From assembly GCA_003427395.1 (NCBI GenBank), contig BFEA01000428.1, positions 60,920 through 89,761 of the forward strand: 28,842 bases of DNA. The letters run 5' to 3'. Under the pieces are notes generated by a model. That model was not told the DNA's origin. It did no database searches and saw only the letters and a program-made list of their open reading frames with translations. Numbering within the stretch: position 1 is the stretch's first letter; every line of letters begins with the position of its first letter. This DNA is from Chara braunii. Taxonomy: Eukaryota > Streptophyta > Charophyceae > Charales > Characeae. This document shows positions 9,910-21,240 of this stretch, one piece after another. Position numbers and translations under genes: made by a program.

Positions 9910-12489
9910 TCACGAGGCCGTGCTCGATGTTGCATCCCGCCTCAAAGCCTCCTTTCGTGTTCCTCCTGGGATGGTTGGGTCGATGTACTCCCCCGTCCTG
10001 TCGAAAACATTTCCCTCAATGTCAGTCCTTATTAGACCGCTTGCCACATCGGCCCTCCGTTCCCGACAAAACTTTATTATGTGCCCCTCCTTGGCACAAT
10101 GTCTGCAAATGTCCTTTTCCAGACCTATTTTCTTTGCTGCCACCGCGTCCCCCTTTTCCGTGCCCCTCATCCCCACAACCCTTTTTAGCCTGTCGCTTTT
10201 GACCCCTTCCACCGGCCACGTGGCCTTCCGTCGCTCGTGGTATCGGTGGCTGTAATGACCTCATACCCAAGGCTGGTTGAAACGGGACTGCAGGAGGTCT
10301 AGGTGGCATCACCTCCATTTGTGGGCCCAACCAACTGCCTTGTACACAGGGCAGATATGGACCATATATGGGCCTTGGCCCTACTCAACCGCATGGCTCC
10401 CACTGTCCGTATAGCGAACGCTCAACCGGCGGGGGCCTCTCTTGCGCTGCTCTGCCTTCCACCTCTTGCGGGGTGGCCCCCATCTGTCGTGAGCACTGCC
10501 CCTCTCCTGCATCTTGACCCTCCTGGGCCCGATTCCTCGCCTTCCGCTGAGCCTTCGTCAACTTGGAAGGTTCAAGCTCCCCTTTTTCATCCATCACCCC
10601 CTCTTCCTTGCCTCCTTGAGGGGTGCGACCAATCTCTCCCCAACGATCACATACCGCTTTTGCCCAGTGCTCTGGCCACCACTCACACCTTTGCTCCCTC
10701 CGCCCTGCAGTCGAGGATGCTTCCACGTTGATAAGCCCCCTCTCCGGATCAGGCGCAATGACAAGCAGGACCGCACTGTCTCCCCGCTCCTCCTTGAGCT
10801 CAATGACCCCCTCACCTTCATCTCCTTCCGGGACGCAAGCCCGTCCTTGCGGGGTCTTCTTGTGGGGGAGTGGCTCCTGACGATCCATCCTTGCCTCTGC
10901 CTCGCCTCTTGCAGTCAGCCCACTCGATGCTCCCTCAGAGGCCTTCCTTTTGCCATTCCTGGCCTCTTCCAGCTGTGCTAGCCTCCCTTCCAATACCCCT
11001 ACTTGTTTTTGTAGCCCATTTAGCTCTGCCTATGGTGGTGCGCCCGCAACTGGCGCAACAGAGCATCCTCGACGTTGACCTTCTACTCCCTCTTCTGGGA
11101 ACCTCAACCTTAAGGAACTTTCCAATACATCCCATGTTTTCGACTCCTGCTTGAGGATATACACTTCCTCACCCAACCTTTCACAGATGAAGAGGGGAAG
11201 CATGCACCTTATCGCTCTCTCGTCCCACCTCTTCATAAGGCAAGATTATCGGAAATCACGCAGAAAGCCAGACAAGTTCCTTCCTTGGAAGAACAGGGCA
11301 CGGAGGTCTGGAGGCATCAACTCTTGCAGTGCCTCGCGCAACAACACCTTCATTTGGCACGAATTCCTCCAAAGCAGGATCCTGGCGAAGCCGCTTTCTT
11401 CCGCCATCATGATGGTGCGGGCAGCAGCCTTATACGCATAACGGGCAATAGACCATCAGACAGTAATTCAAGTAAGCTCAGGTAGACAAAGGCAAACTAC
11501 TAATACTTACACCACGCTATCTACCCTTTTACTCACGCAATCAGGCCTTAGCCCCAGTTACCCTGACGCTTACCTTTATAACTACGGTAATGGGTAGAGA
11601 GGCGACCCCAGCCAAGTCAAAAGAATCGCATTTAGTAGGCAAAGAAGGCATTCCCTATCGGCCTACTGCTGCCCGAATCTCCTCCCAGTCTACCTTTCCC
11701 TCATTCGGATCATGAGACGAGGCGTATATGTCCAGTGTATTGGCCGTGTTCCTGAGCCCCTGACTAGAGGGCAGGAATCTCAGGTCTAGGTATAGACCAT
11801 ATATCAGTTCACATGTGTATCGCCCATACTCCCAATCTCGCGCCCTCAGAGCAGTTTCAGTTGCCGCCTCTACCTTCGCCTGCCCACCAAAACTCTTCTC
11901 TATCAGAAACTCGGGCAGGATTACTCGCAGCGGAGCAGATGGAAGCCCGAACTCTCCAGCGCGCTCGACCCTTACGCGGGTTAGTACTCGCTCTTCCCCA
12001 TCACGAGACACTTCCCTCGCCCACTTTGCCGCGGTTGCCTCGGCTACCCTCAAAGGCTTAGCAAGCACGCTCCCATGCCCGAGCGCCAACTCTATCCCAT
12101 GCTCGATCCAAAAGGCGGCTGAGGCGTACAGGGTCACCCTTACAATTGCGCATTCCCGCTCATCATCAAACCCAGACTCAATCCAGACAAAGGTGTCCGT
12201 GCCTATCAACATGCCCCACCATGAAGAGAGGTACTCTCCTGCTCTAACCCGCCTGGGCAAAGACACCTCGAGCCCTCCCTCTTTCTCAATTGGCCTGAGC
12301 ATACGCGGATCTTCCTGTGCATAAGGCATCCTGAGTTGCCTTCACTTTGTCTGGGTTCTGCCCATCGCAGACAAACGTCCAGCACGCGCCTTCCGTTATT
12401 AAGCTGACAATCTCTACCCCTCTTGGAAGAGCGACCCAACCGCACAAGCTTAATAGCCAACCATGAGCCAGCTGCTGGACTGGGGACAT
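9910..12489 (-). pseudogene. gag: Degenerate gag of the retrotransposon (Ty3/gypsy-like)
   Basis: Structural capsid/nucleocapsid polyprotein remnant on the element's sense strand. The N-terminal part starts at the ATG at 12489 (MSPVQQLAHGWLL...) and needs a frame change near 12330 to join a 224-codon frame (12329-11655). A later piece (about 11300-11030, with KRWDERAIRC) resembles the central gag domain. It runs through an in-frame TAG into a charged coiled-coil-like segment (about 11030-10385), then a TGA and a frame change. The C-terminal piece (10212-9910) has a CCHC knuckle, CRHCAKEGHIIKFC, at 10107-10066, followed by GNVFDRTGEYIDPTIPGG. Several stops and shifts mean no full Gag can be made from this copy. 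Assignment rests on the knuckle and layout; a Ty3/gypsy origin is likely but not proven. Confidence 0.75.
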
Positions 12490-13538
12490 TGATATAGATT
12501 TCTACAGGCTAATAAGATCCCAAATATAGTCCCAATAAAATAACCCACACGAAATACTCCTGAATAGGATATCCACTTAAACATATAACCTCTCATAATT
12601 AGGCGTAGACTAGGCTTACAAGGTCTGGCATCCATAGATGAGTCCAATATATAGCTCAAAATAACATCCTCAAAACAAACGGTCTCAAGTCTTTTAGCTT
12701 CCTAAGTGGATGGTCCAAACTTGGAAAGGGCTCAAAGCAATGGTCTACCATGAATAACATGATATACCCTTCACTATCAGGCGCCATACAAGTCTACTAC
12801 TTCCCGTAATCCTTTCTATTGGGGCCTTACCACGGTACTCACCGCACCTCTTTACTGCCTTATACGCCTAATTTCAAGCATACCATGCAGAGCAAGCCTC
12901 AGACTTCTATGGCTATACAACTCGAGCAACTACTTAGAACCCAAATTCCAAGATCCCAATCCATACTCATGCAGACTCTCAATATCCTTAGCCTAACTCT
13001 CCTCGAAGTCCCTTGACGACTTCTAACATAGTAGGCTTCCTCTACTCATTCTACGCCTCGCCTTAAAGCCAAAGTACCCTATGGTACTCTTGACTGCTCG
13101 GGTAACTTCACTTAGCCATAATGGGCACCTTACACGGCCAACTTCCACAACCACCACACTTAGCTTTGTTGATACCGCCTCATCCTACCTTAGTTGTATC
13201 AAACATGCAACGCATCGCCTAAACCCATCAACTATCGGGGTTAGAAGAGGCATCCACTCCAACTATCGTCATACTAGTCAAAGTAGGCAAGTGCATAGTC
13301 GAAGTACGTGCGCGCATAGTCAACGTACGTGAGCGCATAGTCAAAGTTCATCCCTTTTCGCGCCACCCTTACTGCACCGAATAGAACCAACTCACACAAT
13401 CAATCCCTCACTCGCTTTCTATCCAACGCCTTCGGTCGATCAACCATAAAGGCTCAACAAAGACCTCTCGTTTTGCCTAGTTCTCACACTCCCGTACCCG
13501 AATGTCGTTCCACCAGGGACAACGGTAGACGACCGTTA
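12490..13538. other. Leader between PBS and gag, no gene
   Basis: About 1 kb downstream of the PBS in element sense. AT-richer than the LTR edge, with no supportable frame. It contains a 21-bp tandem repeat close to the PBS. Confidence 0.6.
13276..13349. repeat. 21-bp tandem repeat in the leader
   Basis: AGTCAAAGTAGGCAAGTGCAT (13276, written with one base more than its neighbours' core), AGTCGAAGTACGTGCGCGC... (13297), AGTCAACGTACGTGAGCGC... (13318), then a partial fourth from 13339. Confidence 0.8.
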
Positions 13539-13556
13539 TCCCCGGCAACGGCGCCA
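13539..13556 (-). promoter_or_regulatory. Primer-binding site, tRNA-Asp type
   Basis: The plus strand reads TCCCCGGCAACGGCGCCA, which equals the 3' end of plant tRNA-Asp(GUC) including CCA. The minus strand is therefore complementary to that tRNA and lies 2 nt downstream of the 5' LTR. This fixes the element's orientation. The same PBS type is known in several plant Ty3/gypsy lineages. Confidence 0.92.
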
Positions 13557-14141
13557 CCTGTCGAGCGCATCGGTCCCGCACCGCACGTAGCAGCGCGGGA
13601 CCCTCTCGGCCGCGTCACGCAGGAGTTGGACCAACCTCGACACGAACGTGCAAATGGAGCTTCCTTAGGCCGCTCCGGCCGAGTGCGCCAGCCATACCTC
13701 TTGCGAGCCCCTACGACAGGATAGGGCCTACGCGAGGCACAACTTACCTCCACCTTACGGGAGCTCTCACCTCCTTTCGGTGGGCGTATCCCCGCCGAGC
13801 TACCAGTCTACAGTACGAAAGTTAATCAGTTGCAATCGCAGAGGTGGACCAGCGGAGGGCGTTTTCTCGTTCGTTGTAGTATAGGGGGCACGCGCGGTAA
13901 TACGCCCATCGGGTCCGCACGCGAACCGACATTTTGGGCGGCTGAAGTCCCAAGCGCGGCTCGTCGTCGGTCGACTAGGACGCATCCCACACACCACGCG
14001 CACACTACTTTAAGAAAACAAAAATAAAACGCACACACACACACACACATCGAACAACGCGACAACACTCCTAGCCCCTTCAGTAGCCGTCCCATAATTT
14101 TTCGATGCGAAAATCGGATAGGCGTCGCGCGCGAGACTTAG

Positions 14142-14148
14142 TATAAAA
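14142..14148 (+). promoter_or_regulatory. TATA box-like motif on the plus strand of the 5' LTR
   Basis: Same TATAAAA in the same GC-rich context as in the left LTR. It would direct transcription antisense to gag, away from the gag side and into the LTR body. Confidence 0.35.
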
Positions 14149-15780
14149 CCGCGCGGACGCAGGGCCTACTCATATCGACTCGCAATGCCANCGTANGCAA
14201 GCAGTCGCAATGATGGCGTACCATGTAGTACNCATACTCNCGCGNTCCTCNTTAATCTCGAGGGTCGCATTCGACACTCAAGTGTCGNCTGACACGCGCC
14301 TTGAGGGTTAATCTCTNGACGNCGGACAACCGCCATGNGCNGTTGAAGACCACACACCCTCTTCTGNACCTTATGNAGAGCGGGTGGTACACAGGTCCAC
14401 ACNTGTGGTGGCAGTCGTTTCTTGCGGCCCTAGGGATGAGTCCTACCCCAGGCCTGGGCGAAAGTCAAGGGGTTTGACTTCNACNNCNNCCACGGACTAC
14501 AACTTCCAACCATAAAAATCTCTAAAAAGCAAAGGANGAAAANGGGTCTCCCTTTTTCTCTCAAGCCAGAATCTGGCTAACCCTTGCGCACGATTACAAT
14601 AGGCTGCGNGCGTGCCCCAAACACATATAAATATATACATNGGTTTATTTATATAGGACGATCACTTCTCACAGTCACAGTGGGACTCCTCTCAGCCATA
14701 TATGTATGTAATCGCAGGAAGTCACATCCAGAGTCCGAACCACAAAACATACCTGCAATCACATCAAAGATACAACAAAGGCCCACGCACTACACGGGGT
14801 AAACTTCAACCATTCTCTATGCTCATACCCCTCGCTTTAGCCACAAAAATCTCACTCTTGTGCAACTCCCCAAAATAAATACTCAGTACTTTTGTTGGAT
14901 GGCCACTCAATAAAGTCCGGGTGAAAACACAATGAAACAATTCAAACCACAGGGCTAAAGCCTTTAGGTTGAGTGGCAAGAGTGGATTGGAGTTGAATCG
15001 TAAACCGACGAATCGGCAACCGACCTGTTATCAGTGATAACAGAAGATGATCCTCGTAGGATCAAGCTGAATCTAGTCCAAGTCCTGAATCAAGCGACCA
15101 AGAGGACATGTAACACAAGACAGGCCAACCCCCAAGCTAAACTCATAAGTGTATGAAAAATACAACTCCATAACACATTCTCATCCAAGACCCTTCTAAT
15201 AGACTAAACCTGAATCTACCTTTAAGCAGTGCCCAAAGCAAAGGTAGACCCTGGTATAATCTCCCCTATTCAGGGTGGATCGCGAGAATCGCCACCTGTC
15301 GAAATATAATCCAACCCCTCTAAATCAAGAAAATTTCAGCAGCGCTTCCCGTAGGAAAAGTGTCTTTTCAGAATTTATATCAGCACAAATATGAAGCCAA
15401 AAATAGTCTTTGATTTTTCAAAGTTCAATTTTGTCTAACTCCCTGAATTAGCAAAAAATTGGGCAGCACTTTCTTTAAAAAAGGAGACTTTCCAGATTTT
15501 TACTAAGTCATATATGAACTTTAGACAAGTTGAACTTTGAAAAGTCAAGAATTGACTAACTTCCTGGATTTGTAGAAATTTCGGCAGCGCTTCCCGCAGA
15601 GAAAGTGGCTTACCAAAATTTATAAAAAAACGAGTATAATAAAAAATCCCAGAAAATGCGAAAATTGACCTAAGACCTAACTATTATTTTTCTCTCGTCA
15701 CCCCAAGTCAAACTTTGCAAACAATAGTTTGTAATCTCTCGATGCTTTAATCCCTTATACCCAGCTTACATAGGGCATAA

Positions 15781-16617
15781 AGTCAAGCCGTCCAATCTTA
15801 TGGAACTTGCCTGACTCAATCATTGAGTATACACGAACAGGTTGCACAACTACTTCTCTCTTCCTTTTGGGCATATGACTAGGCCGTTCATCTTAGAACA
15901 AGGCTTAGTCGCCCAGAACTGTTTAATATCCATCTTATATATATATCTCTGAGCTTGGTGTTCAAAAGCTGGGCATAGGACTGAGCCGTTCATCTTAGAA
16001 CAAGGCCCGGTCTGCCCAGGACTACCTTCAATTATACTCTTAAATTCTTAATTATACTCTCTTCATTTTATAATAAGCTATAGCCAGGCCGTCCAATCTT
16101 ATGGAACCCATGCCTGGCTAGCCTGTTCATACATAGGATAGTATAGAATATAGCCAAAATATAACCCTTTTGGGTTCCAGCATGTGCGAGGCATTGGGCC
16201 AGACCGTTCAATCTTATGGACCACATCTGGTCCTTCGCTAGGTTCGTTTCTCTTTGATCTACTGTTTGCGGCATGAGTCCAAGGCCGTCCGATCTTATGG
16301 ACATGCCCTGGCCTCAGCGAGAATTATACCCCCTAAAAAAAAAACAGGGAGAGGCCGAGCCATTCAATCTTATGGACTTGCCTAGACCTCCTCGCTCAGA
16401 AACAAATAAAACAGAATAAACCCCAATCAAACATGGCCACCAAATCCTCCAATCTTATGGTAGAGACTTGGCTCCTGAAAAATCAGCCACAGTCAAACCC
16501 TCACAATTCATAGCAATCAGACTGTCCAATCTTATGGAACTGGTCTGACTCTCCATTCAATTCAAAAATAAAACACAGCGGTCAGACCGTCCAATTTTAT
16601 GGAACTGGTCTGACCCG
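15781..16617 (-). repeat. Array of ten stem-loops, 5' LTR copy
   Basis: Same ten-unit array as in the 3' LTR at an offset of 12962, with no substitution noticed. Because this block is identical while other LTR segments differ by several percent, it may have been conserved, homogenised, or collapsed in assembly. Confidence 0.88.
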
Positions 16618-17404
16618 ATAGGACCCTGTCAGCCTCAGGCAAAACCATTTTTCACCCACCCTTCCCCCCAGATGCAATCCCCCTCTGTTCACAATCTGCC
16701 TTCAGGCAATCAGCAAAACTGAAACTGAGATTGCACAGGCATTCCTTTACTTTATCTGAGTCATGTCCTGAAAGTCAAACCAAAAAGTCAAAGTAGGGAT
16801 GTATGTCGTATACTCAGTCAAAACACAACAGGCAGTACAGATAGGGGCTATACCTGGGTTTACAGAGGGAAATTAACAATTACCTTTCAGGTCCCTGCCT
16901 CCAGAACTCCTCCTGAGTTCCGGCAGAGCTCCCGCAATCGGTGGGTTGACTCCCCACAGAGTCTTGTGGCGGTCTTACGGGTTGCAACCCCGCCTGCCGC
17001 CTTCCCCTCAGAACAGGATTAGACTTAGATTTAGAGAGGCAGAAAGAGGGGTTTCAGACTCTTGAGATACATGAGAGGGACAACTCAACTCCCAAGAAGA
17101 GGGCCTTGATACCTTCACTCGCCTTAGGGCCCCGCAATGGCAGCCAAAACGCACCATCGCTGGTCACTGAAGTCAAAACACCAACTGTTGATTGTTGGCC
17201 CCCTGATGATCCTCCCGATCGCAGCAGTAACCCTTCTTACAGCTCAACCACTCCATTGTACACCCCTCCCTACGCAGTCCAAACACTTCTCTCACGCCAT
17301 ACTTGCACTTCTCGGGGTCCAACTGCATTCACACAGCGCGGAACAGCCGTGCTTAAGGCAGCGCAACAGTCCGTAGTGGCTCATCTATCGCTGCTGTAGC
17401 ACGG

Positions 17405-18247
17405 TCAGCNAGGGTAGGCCGCATANCCCATAGCAAAAGCAGCAAAGAGTGNTGTGGTTTCGCAGCTTGCCCCTCTCCCCGTGCTACTCCGTGCCGCAGA
17501 ATGAGCAGCGCCCAGGCTACAATTGAGCCTACGGTCCTGCGGCTGTNTCTGGCTGCTTGTATAACAGACTGCGGGATGCCTCAGCCTGTAGGCCAGTTCA
17601 ACAACCGCTACAGCAGGCAACGCCGTCGAAGCAAGCAACCTAATGCCCAACAGCGGATCCACAACTGAGAGCAGCCCTGCNGCAAGNTGAGCTCTAGTNT
17701 GACCATCGTACGTAAGCATGCGACCGCCAAGCTGCTNATNTTTAGCAATCAGCCTAACTTCCACAGNCTGCCCCCCGTCCCTGTTGCACAGCAGATGCCC
17801 GTGACCCGGCCCTGCGGTAGTGAGTNGTCCCCAGTAGTATGNTGCCTTCCGCTGCAAAGCAGCTGACCNCGGCTTACATCCTCCCCTGTCGAACTGACAA
17901 CACCCAACGAGCCTTCCTCTTAGAGTCGACCGGATGCCCCTACTCGAACTCCTCGGCAACCGAGGTACGTACTTCACCCCCCCCCTTTTCTGTATGAACT
18001 GCAACCGCTGCCTCTTCTGCCTGCGATTCGGTCGACAACATTCANCCCAATCTACGGTCCTCTTCTGCCAGTACACAGCGGGATGCACTGCGTTTCCAGC
18101 CGTTGCCTGCAGATAGGCCGAACAAGGCCGCTTCACAACGGGGTGAGCTGCGCTCCGCCCACAGGTGGTCTTCAATCCACAACAGGCTACCCATCTTACC
18201 TGTCGGCGATATCCCCCATATGAGCCAAATCGAAATGAATCTCCCAC
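17405..18247 (-). CDS. LTR-encoded 280-codon open frame, 5' LTR
   Basis: Second copy of the hypothetical LTR frame, also open from ATG to the LTR interior. It differs from the 3' LTR copy by a handful of residues near its start and carries N calls at the same relative positions. If the element is transcribed from this LTR, the frame would lie near the upstream end of the LTR, possibly in U3, and might not be on the genomic RNA. No recognised domain. Confidence 0.25.
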   Translation of the reverse strand: MGDSFRFGSYGGYRRQVRWVACCGLKTTCGRSAAHPVVKRPCSAYLQATAGNAVHPAVYWQKRTVDWXECCRPNRRQKRQRLQFIQKRGGVKYVPRLPRSSSRGIRSTLRGRLVGCCQFDRGGCKPXSAALQRKAXYYWGXLTTAGPGHGHLLCNRDGGQXVEVRLIAKXXQLGGRMLTYDGXTRAXLXAGLLSVVDPLLGIRLLASTALPAVAVVELAYRLRHPAVCYTSSQXQPQDRRLNCSLGAAHSAARSSTGRGASCETTXLFAAFAMXYAAYPX

Positions 18248-18312
18248 TAAAACGTGGAAAGATACGTCACCACCTTAGAAGGCCCCCCCCCCTACCTTCG
18301 GTCGTTGCTCCC

Positions 18313-18317
18313 CACAC
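18313..18317. repeat. Target-site duplication, right copy
   Basis: CACAC follows the right LTR. The next about 16 bases (TCCAACCTTTTACTAA) still resemble the sequence just inside the left LTR (TCCAACCTCTTACTAA at 5356-5371), so the LTR could end about 20 bp further out and this match could be chance. Confidence 0.55.
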
Positions 18318-18817
18318 TCCAACCTTTTACTAAAACCGTGTTTTCATTAAAAGTGAAATTGTTTTCATGTTCACTTTTTTTGTAAGTATAAATATACCAC
18401 AAAAAAAACCGAAAAAAATACAAATTTCAAAAACATGTTTGCATCAGTGAAATACGAAGTTTAGAAATTACATTTTGTATTGCATATTTAAAAAGTAGTA
18501 GATTATAATATCTTACATCTCAAGGCGATATCTAAATTTAAGTCAACATAAATTACTGCAACAACCAATGTTTAGAAATATGAATTTTCGAAGATTTCGG
18601 AAATAGTCATCACGAAATATTCATTATTTATTACATGTTTTCGACAATGAAACCAAGTACTAAATAATTCTCAGAGCAGGCCTAAGATTTCAAACATGCC
18701 GCACTTGTTCGTCTCCTAGCCATTAAAAAAGTGGCATAGTACAACAGTACATAATGGTTCTGCTATAAAGTTCAAAGTACTGTTCCATCGTAAAACCATT
18801 CTTAAATGACTCACTTA
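18318..18817. other. AT-rich intergenic DNA
   Basis: Composition drops abruptly from the GC-rich LTR edge to AT-rich DNA with many A and T runs. No supportable frame. It would be the 3' untranslated or downstream region of the minus-strand gene that ends at 18818. Confidence 0.6.
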
Positions 18818-19659
18818 TTACTTCAAACCTATCGACAAAATATCATGTGTCATTCTAACTCTCATAGCCGGAATGTCAACATGTGAGAAAGAGAAAGGCG
18901 GACGATAACCTCGAGCGAACAGAGAAGCAAAAGTTAATGTGAACACTCCACAACTTGCACTATCCTTCTGTTCAGGTACTCCGTCCGGGCTAGGATCACA
19001 ATCAAACCTAACCTTTTCTCCGCGACTCTCATTTTGAAGACGACCAAACTCATATCTGAAAAACAATGAAAGTTTTTCAAAAATGTGATCGTACATTTTT
19101 TTTTCCATTCTACGACCTAAAGGTAGTGAATCGAAAATTTCAAGTTTGCAGCGTCGAACATCCATACATGCCAGCAACCAGTGCTGCATCTTAATGTTCA
19201 CAGGAAAAATGACAAAATCGTAATCAAGAACACAACTATCCTTAACCTATTTTGCAACATCAATATGACAATACTCTTCATTTGAAAGAGTCGTCAATTT
19301 TGTGTAAAAGAAGGAATTCAAAATAAATACCCTCGGATTTCTCATATGGCAATCGCTCGATGCTTTCTCGAGCTTGTCAACCTTCAATCTGTGCATATCG
19401 TCTTGTTGGAGTGCCATGAGATAAAAATTGACGATTTCATCATTCAACCATTGCCCATATGTTATCAACAGATTGAGGTCCTTTATCGTTACTCTCCAAG
19501 TCCCTCGACTCGGAGGATTGATCTCCGCTAGAATCTTACCATCTTCCATGCTATCTATCACAGTTGTAACCTCTTGTGATTCCTTATCTGACAATTTCTT
19601 TGTAGGCAGTAAGATCACATGTATTGCACTTATAATGTTCCCCTGCAAGTCATCACTTG
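18818..19659 (-). pseudogene. C48 (Ulp1/SENP-like) cysteine protease domain, one in-frame TAG
   Basis: Deconjugating protease fold of the Ulp1/SENP family, which cleaves SUMO-type modifiers. The upstream part (to 19250) has the substrate-binding motif WLNDEIVNFYL. The downstream part has IFPVNIKMQHW with the catalytic His (about 19181), Asp in EIFDSL (about 19130), Gln and Cys in EQKDSASCGVF (about 18968 and 18950), so all active-site residues are present. The two parts are in one frame, separated only by a TAG at 19247-19249; the codons after it (VKDSCVLDYDFVIF) are typical for the family. Two upstream acceptor-like sites (TTGCAG before 19642, GTGCAG before 19659) could start the exon. The domain ends with TAATAA at 18815-18820. 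Probably the C-terminal part of the large gene upstream. Confidence 0.8.
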
Positions 19660-19910
19660 CTGCACATAACGAGAAGCACAAAATCTTGTGTTAATTATGA
19701 CAAAGGAACCCGTTTTTTTTTAATGGCTTATGAGGGGACCAGTGCAATGGCTGTCTCTTATACACATCTAGATGTGTATAAGAGACAGCTTATAATGTTC
19801 CCCTGCAAGTCATCACTTGCTGCACATAACGAGAAGCACAAAATCTTGTGTTAATTATGACAAAGGAACCCGTTTTTTTTTAATGGCTTATGAGGGGACC
19901 AGTGCAATGG
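19629..19910. repeat. Exact 122-bp direct duplication around an adapter
   Basis: 19629-19750 and 19789-19910 are identical base for base, including a T9 run, and flank the 38-bp adapter. This is an assembly product and not a biological repeat. One copy plus the adapter should be removed before interpreting the intron or exon edge here. Confidence 0.96.
19751..19788. other. Nextera mate-pair junction adapter (assembly contaminant)
   Basis: CTGTCTCTTATACACATCT followed directly by its reverse complement AGATGTGTATAAGAGACAG. This is the Tn5 mosaic-end junction used in Nextera mate-pair libraries. Confidence 0.98.
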
Positions 19911-20640
19911 ATGGTAAGAGCAACCCCCTCTAAGTGATCCCTTGTTGAAAGATTCATGTGTTGGTGGGGAACTGCACCTGCTCAAAATCGGGTCCGATGT
20001 CATATTTAAGGTATGAGCACGTGTGGGGAGTAGAGAAGATGAAAGTGTTCCAACATTGATTGCCTTGCCCCTGAGGCGAGGGATTTATTGCTAGCACGAC
20101 GAGATGACTACCTTTCAACCTAATCTAAGGCTGCCTGATTCGATAGAACCATCCTAATAGCCAACGAGTCGTATTGAGGATAGGCTCCATCGGAAAACGA
20201 CCTACGCCTAATCACTTTCATAAATGACATTCAAGTACCTGTGGCAAGAGCAGCCCTTCCTAATGGTTACCTGTTAAGGGCTTTATCCATTGGTGGCGAG
20301 CTTCACCTGCAGGAAATCAGGTACAAAGTTAAGGTATGAGCACGTGTGGGAAGTGGAAAAGATAAAAGTGTTGTTGCATTGACTGACTTACCCCTCAAGT
20401 GGGGAATTTGCGTCCATGGCGGACTCACCTACTGCTGATTGCGTTCATAAACAAAAACTCATTGCAGGTCCTTGTGGTGTTTTCAAGGCATATATCTTTT
20501 TTTTTTTTTTTTTTTTTTTTTTTCAAGGTTCGGTACCCACACCTAAAAGGGTGATATGAGCATCTCTTTGAAATAAACCTTTACTGTGAAGGCTCCATCT
20601 ATTGATGGGCAGCAACATTTACTGGAAAATCTTGAAACCC
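19911..20640. repeat. Diverged tandem units of about 320 bp in a probable intron
   Basis: GGTAAGGTATGAGCACGTGTGGG-like blocks occur near 20009 and 20331. Around them TTGGTGGGGAACTGCACCTG (about 19961), TTGGTGGCGAGCTTCACCTG (about 20291) and TTGATGGGCAGCAACATTTA (about 20601) mark three copies. The units are roughly 70-80% alike by eye. They lie between two coding blocks, so probably intronic or an inserted repeat. Confidence 0.65.
20497..20523. repeat. T27 homopolymer
   Basis: Uninterrupted T run flanked by TTTCAAGG on both sides. Length is uncertain in any short-read assembly. Confidence 0.9.
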
Positions 20641-20722
20641 TCTGTAGATCTCTGCTTCAATATAAGAGTGGACCAATCTCGAAATCCTATGTAGATCTCT
20701 AATTACCCAAATTGGTCCCTAC

Positions 20723-20984
20723 AAGTTTTTCTCTATTTCATCACCCCAAACACATTCTATATAAGCTTCCCGATGCTTAGCATCACCATCTTTGAGCTTC
20801 ATACCCGCCGATTTCAACATTTGAAGGGCCCTTGTCTTCACACGAGGAACTGTAAAGGGCACAAATAACTTTTCCCCAATCCTTATCTTGGTCAGCGGAG
20901 ATGCGGAAAACACTTGCTTGTTGATCATAACATTCTTGAATTGTGGCATATTTTGTGGATGTACCCGCTTAGCATAATCACCGC
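20723..20984 (-). CDS. Exon of the large minus-strand gene (unrecognised region)
   Basis: The 3' splice site TTCTTCACAG precedes 20984 and joins in phase to the upstream exon (GAA G + GC GGT), giving a continuous frame GGDYAKRVHPQNMPQF. About 87 codons remain open, with a basic, Lys-rich sequence (VPRVKTRALQMLKSAG), and end near a weak donor (AACTT|GTAGGG). Splicing from that donor to the next recognised coding block does not preserve frame, so another exon or an assembly error lies between. No known domain. Confidence 0.55.
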
Positions 20985-21240
20985 CTGTGAAGAAAGTCAT
21001 TGTCAAAATCACAACATGCGCAAAAACATGATTACAAGAACAATTTTAAGGGGTTGTTCAATAAATTTTNNAAAAGTATGTTAATGACATGAGCATTGCA
21101 NGATTANTTATTACCCTTCATGAGCATCTCATAACTTCATAAGCAATGGAATTCGAACAATACCCTTTATTCATGGTCAAGAAAAATCTAGAGAGAACAT
21201 TGTATGAAGGTGGTAATTTTTTTTTATATTTCAAGCTTAC
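20985..21240 (-). other. Spliceosomal intron, 256 bp
   Basis: Donor GAAG|GTAAGC (21241/21240) and acceptor TTTCTTCACAG|GC (20985/20984). Phase is 1 on both sides and the joined frame is open. It contains N calls at 21070-21106. This is the one intron of the gene that can be supported by both sites and phase. Confidence 0.75.

Larger units (their letters stand above)
593..18312 (-). mobile_element. Giant non-autonomous LTR retrotransposon (TR-GAG/LARD type)
   Basis: Two direct repeats of about 4.75 kb (offset 12962-12966) bound an internal region of about 8.2 kb. Orientation is minus: the sequence abutting the left edge of the right repeat is the tRNA-Asp 3' end in plus-strand sense, so the PBS reads on the minus strand, and the gag-like frame with its CCHC knuckle is also on the minus strand. 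The 5' LTR is therefore the right copy. CACAC at 588-592 and 18313-18317 fits a 5-bp target-site duplication. No protease, reverse transcriptase, RNase H or integrase motif is seen between gag and the 3' LTR, so mobility would need proteins from another element (inference from known TR-GAG and LARD elements). The gag frames suggest Ty3/gypsy affinity. Confidence 0.88.
13559..18312 (-). repeat. 5' LTR (right copy)
   Basis: Direct repeat of the left LTR. It starts TGTCGAGC next to the PBS and ends GTTGCTCCC, where the left copy has CCA, so the outer terminal base appears changed. Divergence is patchy: several percent in the first about 500 bp and around 16705-16900, almost none elsewhere. N calls at 17410-17869 sit at the same relative positions as those in the left LTR, and further N calls (14191-14641) have no counterpart there. 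Confidence 0.88.

Noticed and set aside
10303-11154. Plus-strand frames opposite gag
   Set aside because: Antisense shadows of the gag coding strand; no domains.
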